Source of the DNA: Luteimonas gilva
GTDB taxonomy: Bacteria; Pseudomonadota; Gammaproteobacteria; Xanthomonadales; Xanthomonadaceae
Reading direction: 5' to 3'
Assembly (NCBI RefSeq): GCF_005239095.1
Contig: NZ_SZUA01000002.1
Coordinates: 992,001 to 1,056,000, forward strand
DNA length: 64,000 nt
The notes under the pieces are model-generated. The model was not told the DNA's origin. It was given only the letters and a program-made list of their open reading frames with translations, and made no database searches. Position 1 is the first letter of the stretch, and each line of letters begins with the position of its first letter. Below are positions 12,268-20,456 of this stretch, piece by piece. A program made the position numbers and the translations under genes.

Positions 12268-13758
12268 TCAGCAGCAGCCGTGTTCTCCGTGCTGCTCGCC
12301 GCCGGCCACCGCGGCCGCGCCGACCGTTTCGCCGCGCACGCTGGCGGCGTGGTGTTCGGCGATCACGCGCGCCACCGAAGCCGTCACCCGCTTGCCCATC
12401 GGGATGTGCAGGAACTCGTTCGGGCCGTGCGCGTTGGAATGCGGGCCCAGCACGCCGGTGATCATGAATTGCGCGCCGGGGAATTTCTCGCCCAGCATGC
12501 CCATGAACGGAATCGTGCCGCCTTCGCCCATATACATCGCCGGCGCCTTGAAGAATTCCAGGCTGGCCGCGTCGATGGCCTTTTCCAACCACGGCGACAT
12601 CGCCGGCGCGTTCCAACCGGTAGACGCTTTCTCCAAAGCGAGCGTCACCTTCGCGCCGTTCGGCGGATCGCGCAGCAATGCTTCCTGCAGCAATTCGCCG
12701 CCGCGCTTGCCGTCCAACGTGGGCGGCAGGCGCAGGCTGAGCTTGACCGAGGTGTAGGGGCGCAGCACGTTGCCCGCGGACGATAGCGGCGGCATGCCGT
12801 CCACGCCGGTCACCGACAGCGCTGGGCGCCAAGTGCGATTGAGCACGAGTTCGGACAAGTCGTCCGCCATCGGCTCCATGCCCGGCAAGAACGGGAATTT
12901 GCTGTAGACCTCGTCGCCCAGCACTTGCGCGACTTTCTTGGCCTGGGCGAGACGGTCGGCGGGGATTTCGGCATGCAAACCCTCGATGAGGATGCGGCCG
13001 GTCTTTTCGTCCTCGATCCGCGACAGCAACTGCCGCAGCAGGCGGAAGCTGGACGGCACGATGCCGGACGCATCGCCCGAATGCACGCCTTCCTCCAACA
13101 CCTTCACCGTGAAGTTGCCGCCGGCCATGCCGCGCAGCGAAGTGGTGCACCACAGCTGCTCGTAATTGCCGCAGCCCGAATCCAAACACACCACCAGCGA
13201 CGGCTTGCCGATGCGGTCGGCCAGATGGTCGACGTAGGCGGGCAGGTCGTAGCTGCCGGATTCTTCGCAGGCTTCGATCAGCACCACGCAGCGCGCGTGC
13301 GGCGCGCCTTGCTGCTGCAGCGCCTGGATCGCGGCCAGCGAACCGAAAATCGCGTAACCGTCGTCGGCGCCGCCGCGGCCGAACAGCTTGTCGCCCTTGA
13401 TCACCGGCTTCCACGGGCCGAGGTCGTCGTCCCAGCCGGTCATTTCCGGCTGCTTGTCCAAGTGGCCGTATAGCAACACGCAATCGTCGCCGGTTTCCGG
13501 GCCGGTGGCCGGGATGTCGATGAAGATGAGCGGCGTGCGTCCTTCCAGCCGCACCACTTCCAATTGCATGCCGGGGATCGACTGCGCGCGCGCCCAAGAC
13601 TCCATCAGCTTGACGGCGTCTTCCATATAGCCGTTCTTCACCCAGTCGACGTCGAACATCGGCGACTTGTTGGGAATGCGGATGTATTCGACGAGTTGGG
13701 GAACGATGTCGTCGTCCCATTTCTCGGCAACGTAGCGATCAACTTTGCTGGCGTCCAC
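12268..13758 (-). CDS. M20 family metallopeptidase
   Basis: Zinc-dependent exopeptidase or dipeptidase of 496 residues, cytoplasmic (no signal peptide). M20 motifs appear in order: LLYGHLDKQPEM with the first metal His and the following Asp, GRGGADDGYA with the bridging Asp, and EACEESGS with the catalytic Glu pair. LDSGCG, a dimerisation domain around 200-330, and the C-terminal HGPNEFLHI with the last metal His follow. Dipeptidases of the CNDP/DUG1 type are the best match by motif spacing; the substrate cannot be read from sequence. The tail ends EQHGEHGCC, an unusual His/Cys cluster that could bind metal. Confidence 0.9.
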   Translation of the reverse strand: MDASKVDRYVAEKWDDDIVPQLVEYIRIPNKSPMFDVDWVKNGYMEDAVKLMESWARAQSIPGMQLEVVRLEGRTPLIFIDIPATGPETGDDCVLLYGHLDKQPEMTGWDDDLGPWKPVIKGDKLFGRGGADDGYAIFGSLAAIQALQQQGAPHARCVVLIEACEESGSYDLPAYVDHLADRIGKPSLVVCLDSGCGNYEQLWCTTSLRGMAGGNFTVKVLEEGVHSGDASGIVPSSFRLLRQLLSRIEDEKTGRILIEGLHAEIPADRLAQAKKVAQVLGDEVYSKFPFLPGMEPMADDLSELVLNRTWRPALSVTGVDGMPPLSSAGNVLRPYTSVKLSLRLPPTLDGKRGGELLQEALLRDPPNGAKVTLALEKASTGWNAPAMSPWLEKAIDAASLEFFKAPAMYMGEGGTIPFMGMLGEKFPGAQFMITGVLGPHSNAHGPNEFLHIPMGKRVTASVARVIAEHHAASVRGETVGAAAVAGGEQHGEHGCC

Positions 13759-13958
13759 GGCGTGGTCTTCGGTCGGGAGAGGCTCGGGATTCTAGCGCCC
13801 GCCGCGTGACATGGGAGTTTTCCTACCGCCGGGTGCGGTTTGCGCCGGCTCCGAGCCGGCCGGTCGGGCGATGGGCCGCGCTGCGGGCGCGGCGAAGACT
13901 GTGTCCACCGGCGGCGCGCCGCCGGCAGGGGGCCGTCATCCAACGTTCGAGGAACCGT

Positions 13959-14288
13959 ATGAAATCTTTCAAGCTGCTGCTGAGTTCGCTGCTGTTGTCC
14001 CTGGCCATGGTCGGCAGCGCCATCGCCGCCGACGAGAAGGTCAACATCAATACCGCCGACGCGGCCACGCTGGATCGCGTCTTGGTCAACATCGGCGCGT
14101 CCAAGGCCGAGGCGATCGTCGCCTATCGCAAGGAACACGGCGCGTTCAAAAGCGCCGACCAATTGGCCCAGGTCAAAGGCATCGGCCTGAAGACGATCGA
14201 GAAGAATCGCGACCGCATCGTGGTCGGCGGCGCCGCCCCGGCGGCCAAGCCGAAGGTGGCCGCCGCGAAGCCGGCCGCCAAGCGCTGA
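13959..14288 (+). CDS. ComEA-like helix-hairpin-helix protein
   Basis: An exported 109-residue protein. The signal peptide MKSFKLLLSSLLLSLAMVGS ends at about AIA|ADE, followed by a ComEA-type helix-hairpin-helix pair: VNINTADAATLDRVL and FKSADQLAQVKGIGLKTIEK. The family binds double-stranded DNA without sequence preference in the periplasm and pulls it in during natural transformation. A basic Ala/Lys/Pro tail (AAKPKVAAAKPAAKR) extends beyond the domain and may add DNA affinity. GAGGAACC lies just before the ATG as a ribosome site. There are no other competence genes in the window, so a role in transformation is likely but not shown. Confidence 0.88.
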   Translation: MKSFKLLLSSLLLSLAMVGSAIAADEKVNINTADAATLDRVLVNIGASKAEAIVAYRKEHGAFKSADQLAQVKGIGLKTIEKNRDRIVVGGAAPAAKPKVAAAKPAAKR

Positions 14289-14361
14289 ACCACGTTCGCT
14301 TCCTCCGGCGCAAGGACGCGCCGTGCGGGATTTCCGGCAGGACCGTCGCTACACTGCGGCG

Positions 14362-14955
14362 ATGGTCGAACAGCCGGAATCCTGGGTCGTACCCGCCAAC
14401 GAATACCGCCGGGAGCGCTGGAAGAACGGCGCCGGTTGGACGCGCGAGATCTTGCGCGTTCCCGATCGGGCCGATTGGCTGTGGCGGCTGTCGATCGCCG
14501 AAATCGAGCAAGACGCGCCGTTTTCGTCTTTTCCAGGCGTCGATCGGGAATTGGTGCTGCTGAGCGGCAACGGCCTGCGCCTGCGCTTCGACGATGGCGA
14601 GGTCCACACGCTTTCGCCTCCGCACGAGCGCTTGCGTTTCGCCGGCGAACGCAAAGTGGACGGCGAGCTCGTCGACGGCCCGACCCACGACTTCAATCTG
14701 ATGTGGCGGCGCGATGCGATCGACGCGCAGCTCTGGCACCGGCCGCTGGTGGGGCCGATGGTGATCTTCATCGATCCGGGCGCCACTTGGGTCGTGCATC
14801 TGCTGGCCGGGTCGGCGCGCTTCGGCGACGATTCCGGGCTGCCCGGGCTCGCTGCGGGCGATACGGCTTTCATGCGTGCCGATGCTCAGCGCGGACGACA
14901 TGTCCTGGAAGGCGGCGGGGAAGTGCTGCTGATCCGGATCCAGCCGAAATCCTAG
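14362..14955 (+). CDS. HutD family cupin-like protein
   Basis: A 197-residue protein of the HutD/DUF886 family, with a bicupin-like fold. Recognisable stretches are WKNGAGWTREI near the N-terminus, LWRLSIAEIEQDAPFSSFPG, RELVLLSGNGLRL, and THDFNLMWRRD. HutD genes often sit with histidine utilisation genes, but none are here, so the physiological role is open; a regulatory or protective function has been suggested for the family. The start ATG 14362 is preferred to a GTG at 14323 because the extra 13 residues are not family-like. The gene is followed by a family A hairpin. Confidence 0.85.
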   Translation: MVEQPESWVVPANEYRRERWKNGAGWTREILRVPDRADWLWRLSIAEIEQDAPFSSFPGVDRELVLLSGNGLRLRFDDGEVHTLSPPHERLRFAGERKVDGELVDGPTHDFNLMWRRDAIDAQLWHRPLVGPMVIFIDPGATWVVHLLAGSARFGDDSGLPGLAAGDTAFMRADAQRGRHVLEGGGEVLLIRIQPKS

Positions 14956-14964
14956 CGTTCTGCC

Positions 14965-15050
14965 TTGTGGGAGCGGCTTCAGCCGCGAGCTCTTCCCGGC
15001 AGGTCGCTGCGATTCGATGTAAGAGCTCGCGGCTAAAGCCGCTCCCACAA
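14965..15050. repeat. Inverted repeat, family A
   Basis: Arms TTGTGGGAGCGGCTTCAGCC and GGCTAAAGCCGCTCCCACAA with GAGCTC at the inner ends. It lies between the convergent hutD-like gene and the iron operon, at the 3' end of both, so it may act as a two-way terminator. Confidence 0.9.
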
Positions 15051-15066
15051 AGCACGGCCGCACCGC

Positions 15067-16707
15067 TCAATACACGTCGCGGCGATAACGGCCCTCGATG
15101 CGCAACGCATCCACCGCTTCCTCGCCCAGAGCCTGCCTCAGCACCGCATCCACGCCCGGCGCCATGCCGTGCAGACTGCCGCATACGTAAACGGATGCGC
15201 CTTGCGCGATCCAGGCGCGCAAATCGTCTACCGCCGCGGACAGCGCATCCTGCACGTAGCGCACATCGCCGCCGTCGCGCGAGAACGCCAGATCCAAGCG
15301 TTCGATGAAACCCGTCTCGCGCCAGCGCCGGATTTCGTCGGCATAGAAGAAATCGCGATCCGCATTGCGCTCGCCGAACAGCAGCCAGTTGCGGCGCGCG
15401 CCGGCGGCGACGCGCGCCTTCAGGTGCGCGCGCAGGCCGGCGATGCCGGTGCCGTTGCCGATCAAGATCAACGGGCGATCCGGGTGCGGCGGATGGAAAT
15501 TGGGATTGCTGCGGATGCGCAGCGCGATCTCGCCGCCCAGCGCGGCGTAATCGCACAGCCAACCGCTGCCGATGCCGGGGCTGCCGTCGGGCCGCAGCAT
15601 GCGCCGCAGCAGCACGTGCAGCGCGCCGTCGTCCGGCAAAGAAGCGATCGAGTATTCGCGATGCGGCAGCGGCTGCAAGCGAGCGGCCAGCGCCTGCGCG
15701 TCCATGCCGGCCGCATCCTCCGGCGCGGGCAGGTGCGAACGCGCCGCGATGTCTCGCAGACGTTCGCGCTTGCCGCCGAGCTCGATGTCCGCTTCCGGGT
15801 CCAAGGACAACGCGTCCAACAAAGCCCGCACCGCGGCCGGCGAATTGCGCGGGCCGATTTCGGCGATATCGCCGGCGCGCCAATCCGGCTTCTCCCCGGC
15901 AGGCGGCGCGAACGCGACGTGATAGGCGGCGGCGCCCGCGCTGCCCGGGTTCAGTTCGCGACGTTCGGCCAAGCGCCAGGCCTGGTAGGAAGGCGCGGTC
16001 CAATCGGGAAGATCGGGTTGGCCGGCGAGCAAGGACAAATGGTGTTGCCAGTGGCGCAGCGCGCCTTCGTCGCCGTTGTCGACTTCGATCAGATCGAACA
16101 GCGGCTTGGCGCCGCCATGCCGCAGCCATTCGTCCAGCGCATGGCCGAAACCGCAGAAATGCTCGTACTCGCGGTCGCCGAGCGCGAGCAAGCCGTAGCG
16201 TAGAGTCTCGAGCGCCAAGGGCCGGCCGAGCACGTCGCGGACGAAAGCCAAGGCCGGATCGGGCGCGTCGCCTTCGCCGGTGGTGCTGACCACGAACAAT
16301 GCGCGGTCGGCGCTCGCGAGCGTCGCGGCGTCGAGCTTGCCCAGATCGCGCAAGCGCACGTGCACGCCGGCGGCGCGCAGGCTCGTTGCGCTGCGCTCGG
16401 CGAGATCCTGGGCGAAGCCGGTTTGGCTGGCGTACGCCAGCAGCAGCGAAGCCTCGGAAGCCGTTTCCGCCGAGGCTTCGTCCGCTTTCGGACGCGTACG
16501 CCAGAAGATCCAGCCGGCGAAGCCGAAATACGCGAGCGATACGGCGCTCGCGGCGAGCCAGCGGCCGCGCAAGGGCGCGACTTCGAACCAGTCCCCGTCG
16601 TGCAACCCGAAGAAGACCCCTGCGACGACGCACAGCGCCGCCAGCAAAGCGACGTTGCCGATCAGGGCCGCGCTGGGCCGCGATGCGCGGATGCCGGCCG
16701 CGTTCAT
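15067..16707 (-). CDS. Membrane-anchored NADPH flavoreductase (CysJ-like)
   Basis: A 546-residue diflavin reductase. Two N-terminal membrane segments (about 13-35 and 46-66) anchor it in the inner membrane. A flavodoxin domain follows (LLAYASQTGFAQDLAE, VVSTTGEGDAPDPALAF, LLALGDREYEHFCGFG), then a ferredoxin-reductase-like half with REYSIASLP for FAD, LILIGNGTGIAGLRAHL for NADPH and a C-terminus ending RRDVY as in sulfite reductase alpha subunits. No hemoprotein beta subunit is adjacent. Its place in an iron-uptake operon suggests it feeds cytoplasmic NADPH electrons into the membrane or towards ferric iron. The start overlaps the apbE stop by four bases. Confidence 0.87.
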   Translation of the reverse strand: MNAAGIRASRPSAALIGNVALLAALCVVAGVFFGLHDGDWFEVAPLRGRWLAASAVSLAYFGFAGWIFWRTRPKADEASAETASEASLLLAYASQTGFAQDLAERSATSLRAAGVHVRLRDLGKLDAATLASADRALFVVSTTGEGDAPDPALAFVRDVLGRPLALETLRYGLLALGDREYEHFCGFGHALDEWLRHGGAKPLFDLIEVDNGDEGALRHWQHHLSLLAGQPDLPDWTAPSYQAWRLAERRELNPGSAGAAAYHVAFAPPAGEKPDWRAGDIAEIGPRNSPAAVRALLDALSLDPEADIELGGKRERLRDIAARSHLPAPEDAAGMDAQALAARLQPLPHREYSIASLPDDGALHVLLRRMLRPDGSPGIGSGWLCDYAALGGEIALRIRSNPNFHPPHPDRPLILIGNGTGIAGLRAHLKARVAAGARRNWLLFGERNADRDFFYADEIRRWRETGFIERLDLAFSRDGGDVRYVQDALSAAVDDLRAWIAQGASVYVCGSLHGMAPGVDAVLRQALGEEAVDALRIEGRYRRDVY

Positions 16708-17669
16708 GCGTCGAGATGGCGCTCGAATTCGCCCGTCGCCGTCGCGGTCGCATCCGCGGCGACGAAGCGGACCGCAAGCCCGCGTTCTCGCGCGAAAGCC
16801 GACCCCGCTTCGGCGCCCATCACCGTCAGCGCGGTGGCCCAGGCGTCGGCGCGCATCGCTTCGTCGGCGACGACGGTGACCGCAACGGGCGCGCGCGCCG
16901 CCGACTTGCCGGTGCGCGGATCGATGGTGTGCGCATATTCGCCGTCGCCGTCGCGATAACGATGCCAGCGGTCGCCGGAGGTGGCGACCGCGTTGCCGGA
17001 CAAACGCAGCACTTGCGGCTCGCCGTCGTCGCGCTCCGGATCGGTTTCGACCAGGACGCGCCATGGCGCGCCGTCGGGTTTGCGGCCGTAGCCGTACAGT
17101 TCGCCGCCGACTTCGACCAGCGCGCTGCCGATGCCGCGCGCGCGCAAATCCCGGACGACCGCATCGACGGCGTAGCCTTTGGCGATCGCGGAAAGATCGA
17201 CGCGCACGTCGCCGGGCTGCAAGGCTTCGCGCGTATCCGCGCGCAAGGCGAGCCGTTGCCAGCCGATGCGCCGGCGCACGGCTTCTATCCGCCGGTCGTC
17301 CGGCACGGCTGCGCTGCGTCCTGCCGGCCCGAAGCCCCACAAATCGACCAGCGGACCGACGGTAGGATCGAATGCGCCGCCGCTGGCTTCGGCGATCTCC
17401 AAAGCGCACCGCATCACGGCGAACAATTCTTCGGGCAACGCGATCCAACTGCCGGCTTGCGCGGCGTTGAAACGGCTCAAATCCGAATCCTCAAGCCACG
17501 TGCTCATCTGGGCGACGATGCCGTCCAGCCGCGCTTGGACGGCGTCGTGGAGCGCGCGCAGCGAAGCGCCGGGCGCGACCAATTTGACCGACCAGGTCGT
17601 GCCCATCGTCTCGCCGCCGAGCGCGTCGACGGCGAGGACGTTGGCGTGGGAAGCCGCGGCCGGAATCAT
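16704..17669 (-). CDS. apbE: FAD:protein FMN transferase ApbE
   Basis: Transfers FMN from FAD to a Thr or Ser hydroxyl of an exported target protein, with Mg2+. Family blocks in order: ALGGETMGTTWSVKLV near the N-terminus, FNAAQAGSWI, GGAFDPTVGPLVDLWGFGP, VDLSAIAKGYAVD for FAD binding, EVGGELYGYG, YAHTIDPRTGKS and ADAWATALTVMG with the metal ligands. It is 321 residues long. The N-terminus is only weakly hydrophobic, with no clear lipobox or signal peptide. An ApbE gene in an operon normally marks a flavinylated partner nearby; the best candidate here is the DUF2271 protein (see 18550-19065). Confidence 0.93.
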   Translation of the reverse strand: MIPAAASHANVLAVDALGGETMGTTWSVKLVAPGASLRALHDAVQARLDGIVAQMSTWLEDSDLSRFNAAQAGSWIALPEELFAVMRCALEIAEASGGAFDPTVGPLVDLWGFGPAGRSAAVPDDRRIEAVRRRIGWQRLALRADTREALQPGDVRVDLSAIAKGYAVDAVVRDLRARGIGSALVEVGGELYGYGRKPDGAPWRVLVETDPERDDGEPQVLRLSGNAVATSGDRWHRYRDGDGEYAHTIDPRTGKSAARAPVAVTVVADEAMRADAWATALTVMGAEAGSAFARERGLAVRFVAADATATATGEFERHLDA

Positions 17670-17714
17670 TTCATCCGGCGTATCGGACGGTGTCGCTGCG
17701 CTGAGCGGGCAGCG

Positions 17715-18515
17715 TCACTGCGGCAGCACTTCCAAGGTGACGACATAGCCCAAGCGGCGCTGCTTCGCGCCCGGCACCGTGACCTTGGCGTCCTGCGAAG
17801 TCGCCTCCAGCCAATACATGCCGGCTTCGGGCCAAGTCACCGCGAATTCGCCGTTGGCGTCGGTCTTGACCTTGATCTCGTCCTGCGCGTTGCGGTAGCG
17901 CGTGCCGCCGCGGATGATTTCGATCTCCAGGCCTGCCGCCGGCTTGCCATCGATCTGGAAGCGGAATTTCGCTTCTTCCTTCGCGAACAGATCGTTCGGA
18001 TGAGTCACCGGCACCAGCTCCAGGCCGTTGCCGCTGGGCTTGAGCGCCGTGTCGTTCGGCGAACCGTTGGTGACGAAGGTTTCGACGCGGCTGACCGACT
18101 GCCCGGTCTGCAAGTTCTTGGCGTTCTTCGGCACTTCCGTGGCGAACGCGGCGGGCGTGCCGCGCCAACGCTTGGGCTGGCCGTTTTCTTCCCAGCTGGC
18201 GGTCGCGTAATCGTTGGTCACGCCGATCCGGTAGGTGCCGGTCTGCTTCAATTCGACGTCGAACACGCTGCGGTATTTGCCGGTGGCCGGGTTCGAGGGC
18301 TGCTGCTCGCTGCCGTCGGGCGCGACGATGGCCAGGTTGTCCAGCTTCAGCGGCACGTGGTTGAAGTAGAACAGGTCGTTCGATACGGCGGCGTCGACCG
18401 TCACGACCGGGTTTTCGCCGGCGATGACCGTCTGCGATGGCTGCAGCCAAGCCTTGTGCGCGAGCGCGGCGAAGGGCAGGGCGGCCAGGGCGAAGGCGAG
18501 GGCGGTGCGTTTCAT
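17715..18515 (-). CDS. DUF4198 secreted protein
   Basis: A 266-residue exported protein. The signal peptide ends FAALAHK, and the mature chain begins with HKAWLQPS, matching the DUF4198 start, where the N-terminal His could bind metal. A beta-rich, two-domain layout follows: a carrier-like first half ([26 protein letters not shown]) and a second half with [18 protein letters not shown] and [20 protein letters not shown]. The family occurs in nickel, cobalt and iron uptake clusters, but its chemistry is unknown. It lies in the iron operon between DUF2271 and apbE. The ATG 18515 has a purine-rich stretch upstream; a GTG or ATG four codons earlier is less likely. Confidence 0.9.
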   Translation of the reverse strand: MKRTALAFALAALPFAALAHKAWLQPSQTVIAGENPVVTVDAAVSNDLFYFNHVPLKLDNLAIVAPDGSEQQPSNPATGKYRSVFDVELKQTGTYRIGVTNDYATASWEENGQPKRWRGTPAAFATEVPKNAKNLQTGQSVSRVETFVTNGSPNDTALKPSGNGLELVPVTHPNDLFAKEEAKFRFQIDGKPAAGLEIEIIRGGTRYRNAQDEIKVKTDANGEFAVTWPEAGMYWLEATSQDAKVTVPGAKQRRLGYVVTLEVLPQ

Positions 18516-18549
18516 CGTGGACTCCAACGATTCGGAAGGGGTTCGCGTG

Positions 18550-19065
18550 TCAGGGCTTGGCGGCGAGCGTGATCGCGCCGAGTTCGGTGCTGCCCTGGGC
18601 CTTGCCGGTTTGCGGCGATTTCGCCGGCCAGCTGAAGGGGATCTTCAGAAGTTCGCGGCCGCCGACTTCGCGCGCCGCTTCCACCACCAGGGTGTAGTTG
18701 CCGGGCGCGAGCTTGGCCAACGCCGGCTGCTTGTCGCCGAACTTCAACGCATGCTTGCCGGCCGGACGCGTCGGTCCGGTGACGCCGTCGACCGGCATCT
18801 TCAACGTGCGTCCGGACTTGCGCCACCACTGGCGAAGATCGGGCAGCCATTTGGTGCCGTGGCCTTCCTTGGTGTCCTTGGTCATGTACCAGACCGCCAG
18901 ATCGGCGACGGCTTTCTGGTCGGCGCCTTCCACCCATACGGCGACGTAAGGCCGGTGGTATTCGGCGGCGTTGATGCGCGGAATCTCGACGTTGATCTCC
19001 AGCTCGGCCGCATGCACCGGCATCGCCAGCAGCGTACCCAGCGCGATCGTCAGTTTGGCTCGCAT
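18550..19065 (-). CDS. DUF2271 secreted protein, candidate flavinylation target
   Basis: A 171-residue exported protein of the DUF2271 family. The signal peptide [20 protein letters not shown] is followed by a compact domain with [20 protein letters not shown] and a tryptophan-rich stretch ([14 protein letters not shown]). Residues 93-99 read DGVTGPT, one residue off the DGxTGAT motif that ApbE modifies with FMN (Thr99 would be the acceptor). It lies in the same operon as apbE, a PepSY membrane protein and a flavoreductase. I infer a periplasmic flavoprotein that relays electrons. The motif is visible, but the flavin is not proven. Confidence 0.88.
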   Translation of the reverse strand: MRAKLTIALGTLLAMPVHAAELEINVEIPRINAAEYHRPYVAVWVEGADQKAVADLAVWYMTKDTKEGHGTKWLPDLRQWWRKSGRTLKMPVDGVTGPTRPAGKHALKFGDKQPALAKLAPGNYTLVVEAAREVGGRELLKIPFSWPAKSPQTGKAQGSTELGAITLAAKP

Positions 19066-19082
19066 GGTTTCTCTCGGAAGTT

Positions 19083-19727
19083 TCAATGGATGAAAAGCAA
19101 GGCCAGCAGTATCGGAACCACCAGACCCAACCCGACATAAGGCCAGGTCATGCGCCGTTGCCGCGCGTGCAGCTGCAGCAGGAACAAGCCGGTGATGCAG
19201 AACACCAGGCAGGCGATCGCGAACACGTCGATGAACCAGCCCCAGGCCGGCCCGGCGTTGCGGCCTTTGTGCAGATCGTTGAGATAGGAGATCCAACCCC
19301 GGTCGGTGCGTTCGTATTCGACGGCACCGTCGGCGCGTTGGATGCTGAGCCACGCGTCGGCACCGGGCGACGGCATCGACAGATAGACCTCTTCGGCCGA
19401 CCATTCGGCTTCGCGGCGGCCGACGCCGATGGCAAGCTTCTCTTCCAACCAAGTAGCGACGTTAGCGGGCAGCGGCGCGTTCCCATCCGCGCCTTTCGCC
19501 AACGCCGCGAGCAACGGCGCGGGCAGAACCAGTTCGCGATGCGTCACTTGCGGTTCGGCTTCGATCTTCGCGGCATGGTTCAAAGTGATGCCGGTGACCG
19601 CGAACAGCAGCATGCCGATCAGGCACACCGCCGAGCTGATCCAATGCCAATGGTGCAGCGTGCGCAGCCAGAAGCCGCGCCGCTGCTGGCCGCCGATCGC
19701 GTTCGCGGCGTTGCGGGCGGCGCTCAC
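19083..19727 (-). CDS. PepSY-associated membrane protein
   Basis: A 214-residue inner-membrane protein. An N-terminal membrane helix lies around 27-50 after [11 protein letters not shown], a His-rich start typical of PepSY-TM proteins. A periplasmic part of about 110 residues (PepSY-like, [16 protein letters not shown] and [15 protein letters not shown]) is followed by two helices at the C-terminus ([20 protein letters not shown] and [13 protein letters not shown]). HHWHW and the His in DLHKG could ligate heme or metal, as in PepSY ferric reductases; that is inference. The start is GTG 19727, overlapping the hydroxylase gene by four bases (GTGA). Confidence 0.85.
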   Translation of the reverse strand: MSAARNAANAIGGQQRRGFWLRTLHHWHWISSAVCLIGMLLFAVTGITLNHAAKIEAEPQVTHRELVLPAPLLAALAKGADGNAPLPANVATWLEEKLAIGVGRREAEWSAEEVYLSMPSPGADAWLSIQRADGAVEYERTDRGWISYLNDLHKGRNAGPAWGWFIDVFAIACLVFCITGLFLLQLHARQRRMTWPYVGLGLVVPILLALLFIH

Positions 19728-20410
19728 GGCTGGGCCCAGCGGCGCAGGAGGTTGTGGTAGACGCCGGTCAGCTGCACCAACGCCGGGTGATCGGGCACCG
19801 TTTGGGTCAGGCGCCGGATCGACACGTCCAGTTCGAACATCAATCGCCGCTGCGCATCCTCGCGCAGCATGCTCTGGACCCAGAAGAACGAGGCCAGCCG
19901 TGCGCCGCGCGTCACCGGCAGCACTTTGTGCAGGCTGGTGCCGGGGTAGAGCACCATGTCGCCCGCGGCTAGTTTGACGCTTTGCGTGCCGAAAGTGTCT
20001 TCGATCACCAGCTCGCCGCCGTCGTACTCTTCGGGCGCGCTGAGGAACAGCGTCGCCGACAAGTCGGTGCGCACGGGCTCCGCATGTCCGCCGCTGCGGT
20101 CGTAGCGGATCGCATTGTCGACGTGGTAATCGAACGACTGCCCGCCGGCGTAGCGGTTGAACAGCGGCGGAAACACGCGCTTGGGCAGCGCCGCGGAAAA
20201 GAAGGTGCTGTTGCGCGACAAGGCTTCGAGCACGAGCGCGCCCAATTCGCGCGCCACCGGCGAATCCTCCGGCAGCTGCGCGTTGTCCTTGGCTTTGGCC
20301 GATTGATGGCCGGCGGTCAGGCGGCCGTCGGCCCAATCCGCGCCGTCCAAGCGGCTGCGGCAATGCGCCACTTGCTCGGCGGTCAGGACGTTGGCGATCG
20401 GCAGCAGCAT
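19724..20410 (-). CDS. Fe(II)/2-oxoglutarate PKHD-type hydroxylase (PiuC/YbiX)
   Basis: A 228-residue cytoplasmic dioxygenase. The double-stranded beta-helix iron site is seen as [11 protein letters not shown] (His and Asp), a distal His in [14 protein letters not shown] and the following Arg for 2-oxoglutarate. [20 protein letters not shown] begins the PKHD family. Such genes lie next to the catecholate receptors PiuA, CirA or Fiu in Pseudomonas and E. coli, and this one starts 46 bases after its TonB receptor. The substrate is unknown in the family. It is probably iron-regulated through the Fur-like site upstream of the receptor. Confidence 0.92.
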   Translation of the reverse strand: MLLPIANVLTAEQVAHCRSRLDGADWADGRLTAGHQSAKAKDNAQLPEDSPVARELGALVLEALSRNSTFFSAALPKRVFPPLFNRYAGGQSFDYHVDNAIRYDRSGGHAEPVRTDLSATLFLSAPEEYDGGELVIEDTFGTQSVKLAAGDMVLYPGTSLHKVLPVTRGARLASFFWVQSMLREDAQRRLMFELDVSIRRLTQTVPDHPALVQLTGVYHNLLRRWAQP

Positions 20411-20456
20411 AGTGTTTCCGGGCGGGCCGCCGCGGTCGGCGGCCCGCTATTTTGCC

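Noticed and set aside
16299-18572. An open frame of about 757 codons opposite the apbE and DUF4198 genes
   Set aside because: Arginine-rich, no motif, and it runs across several real gene boundaries.
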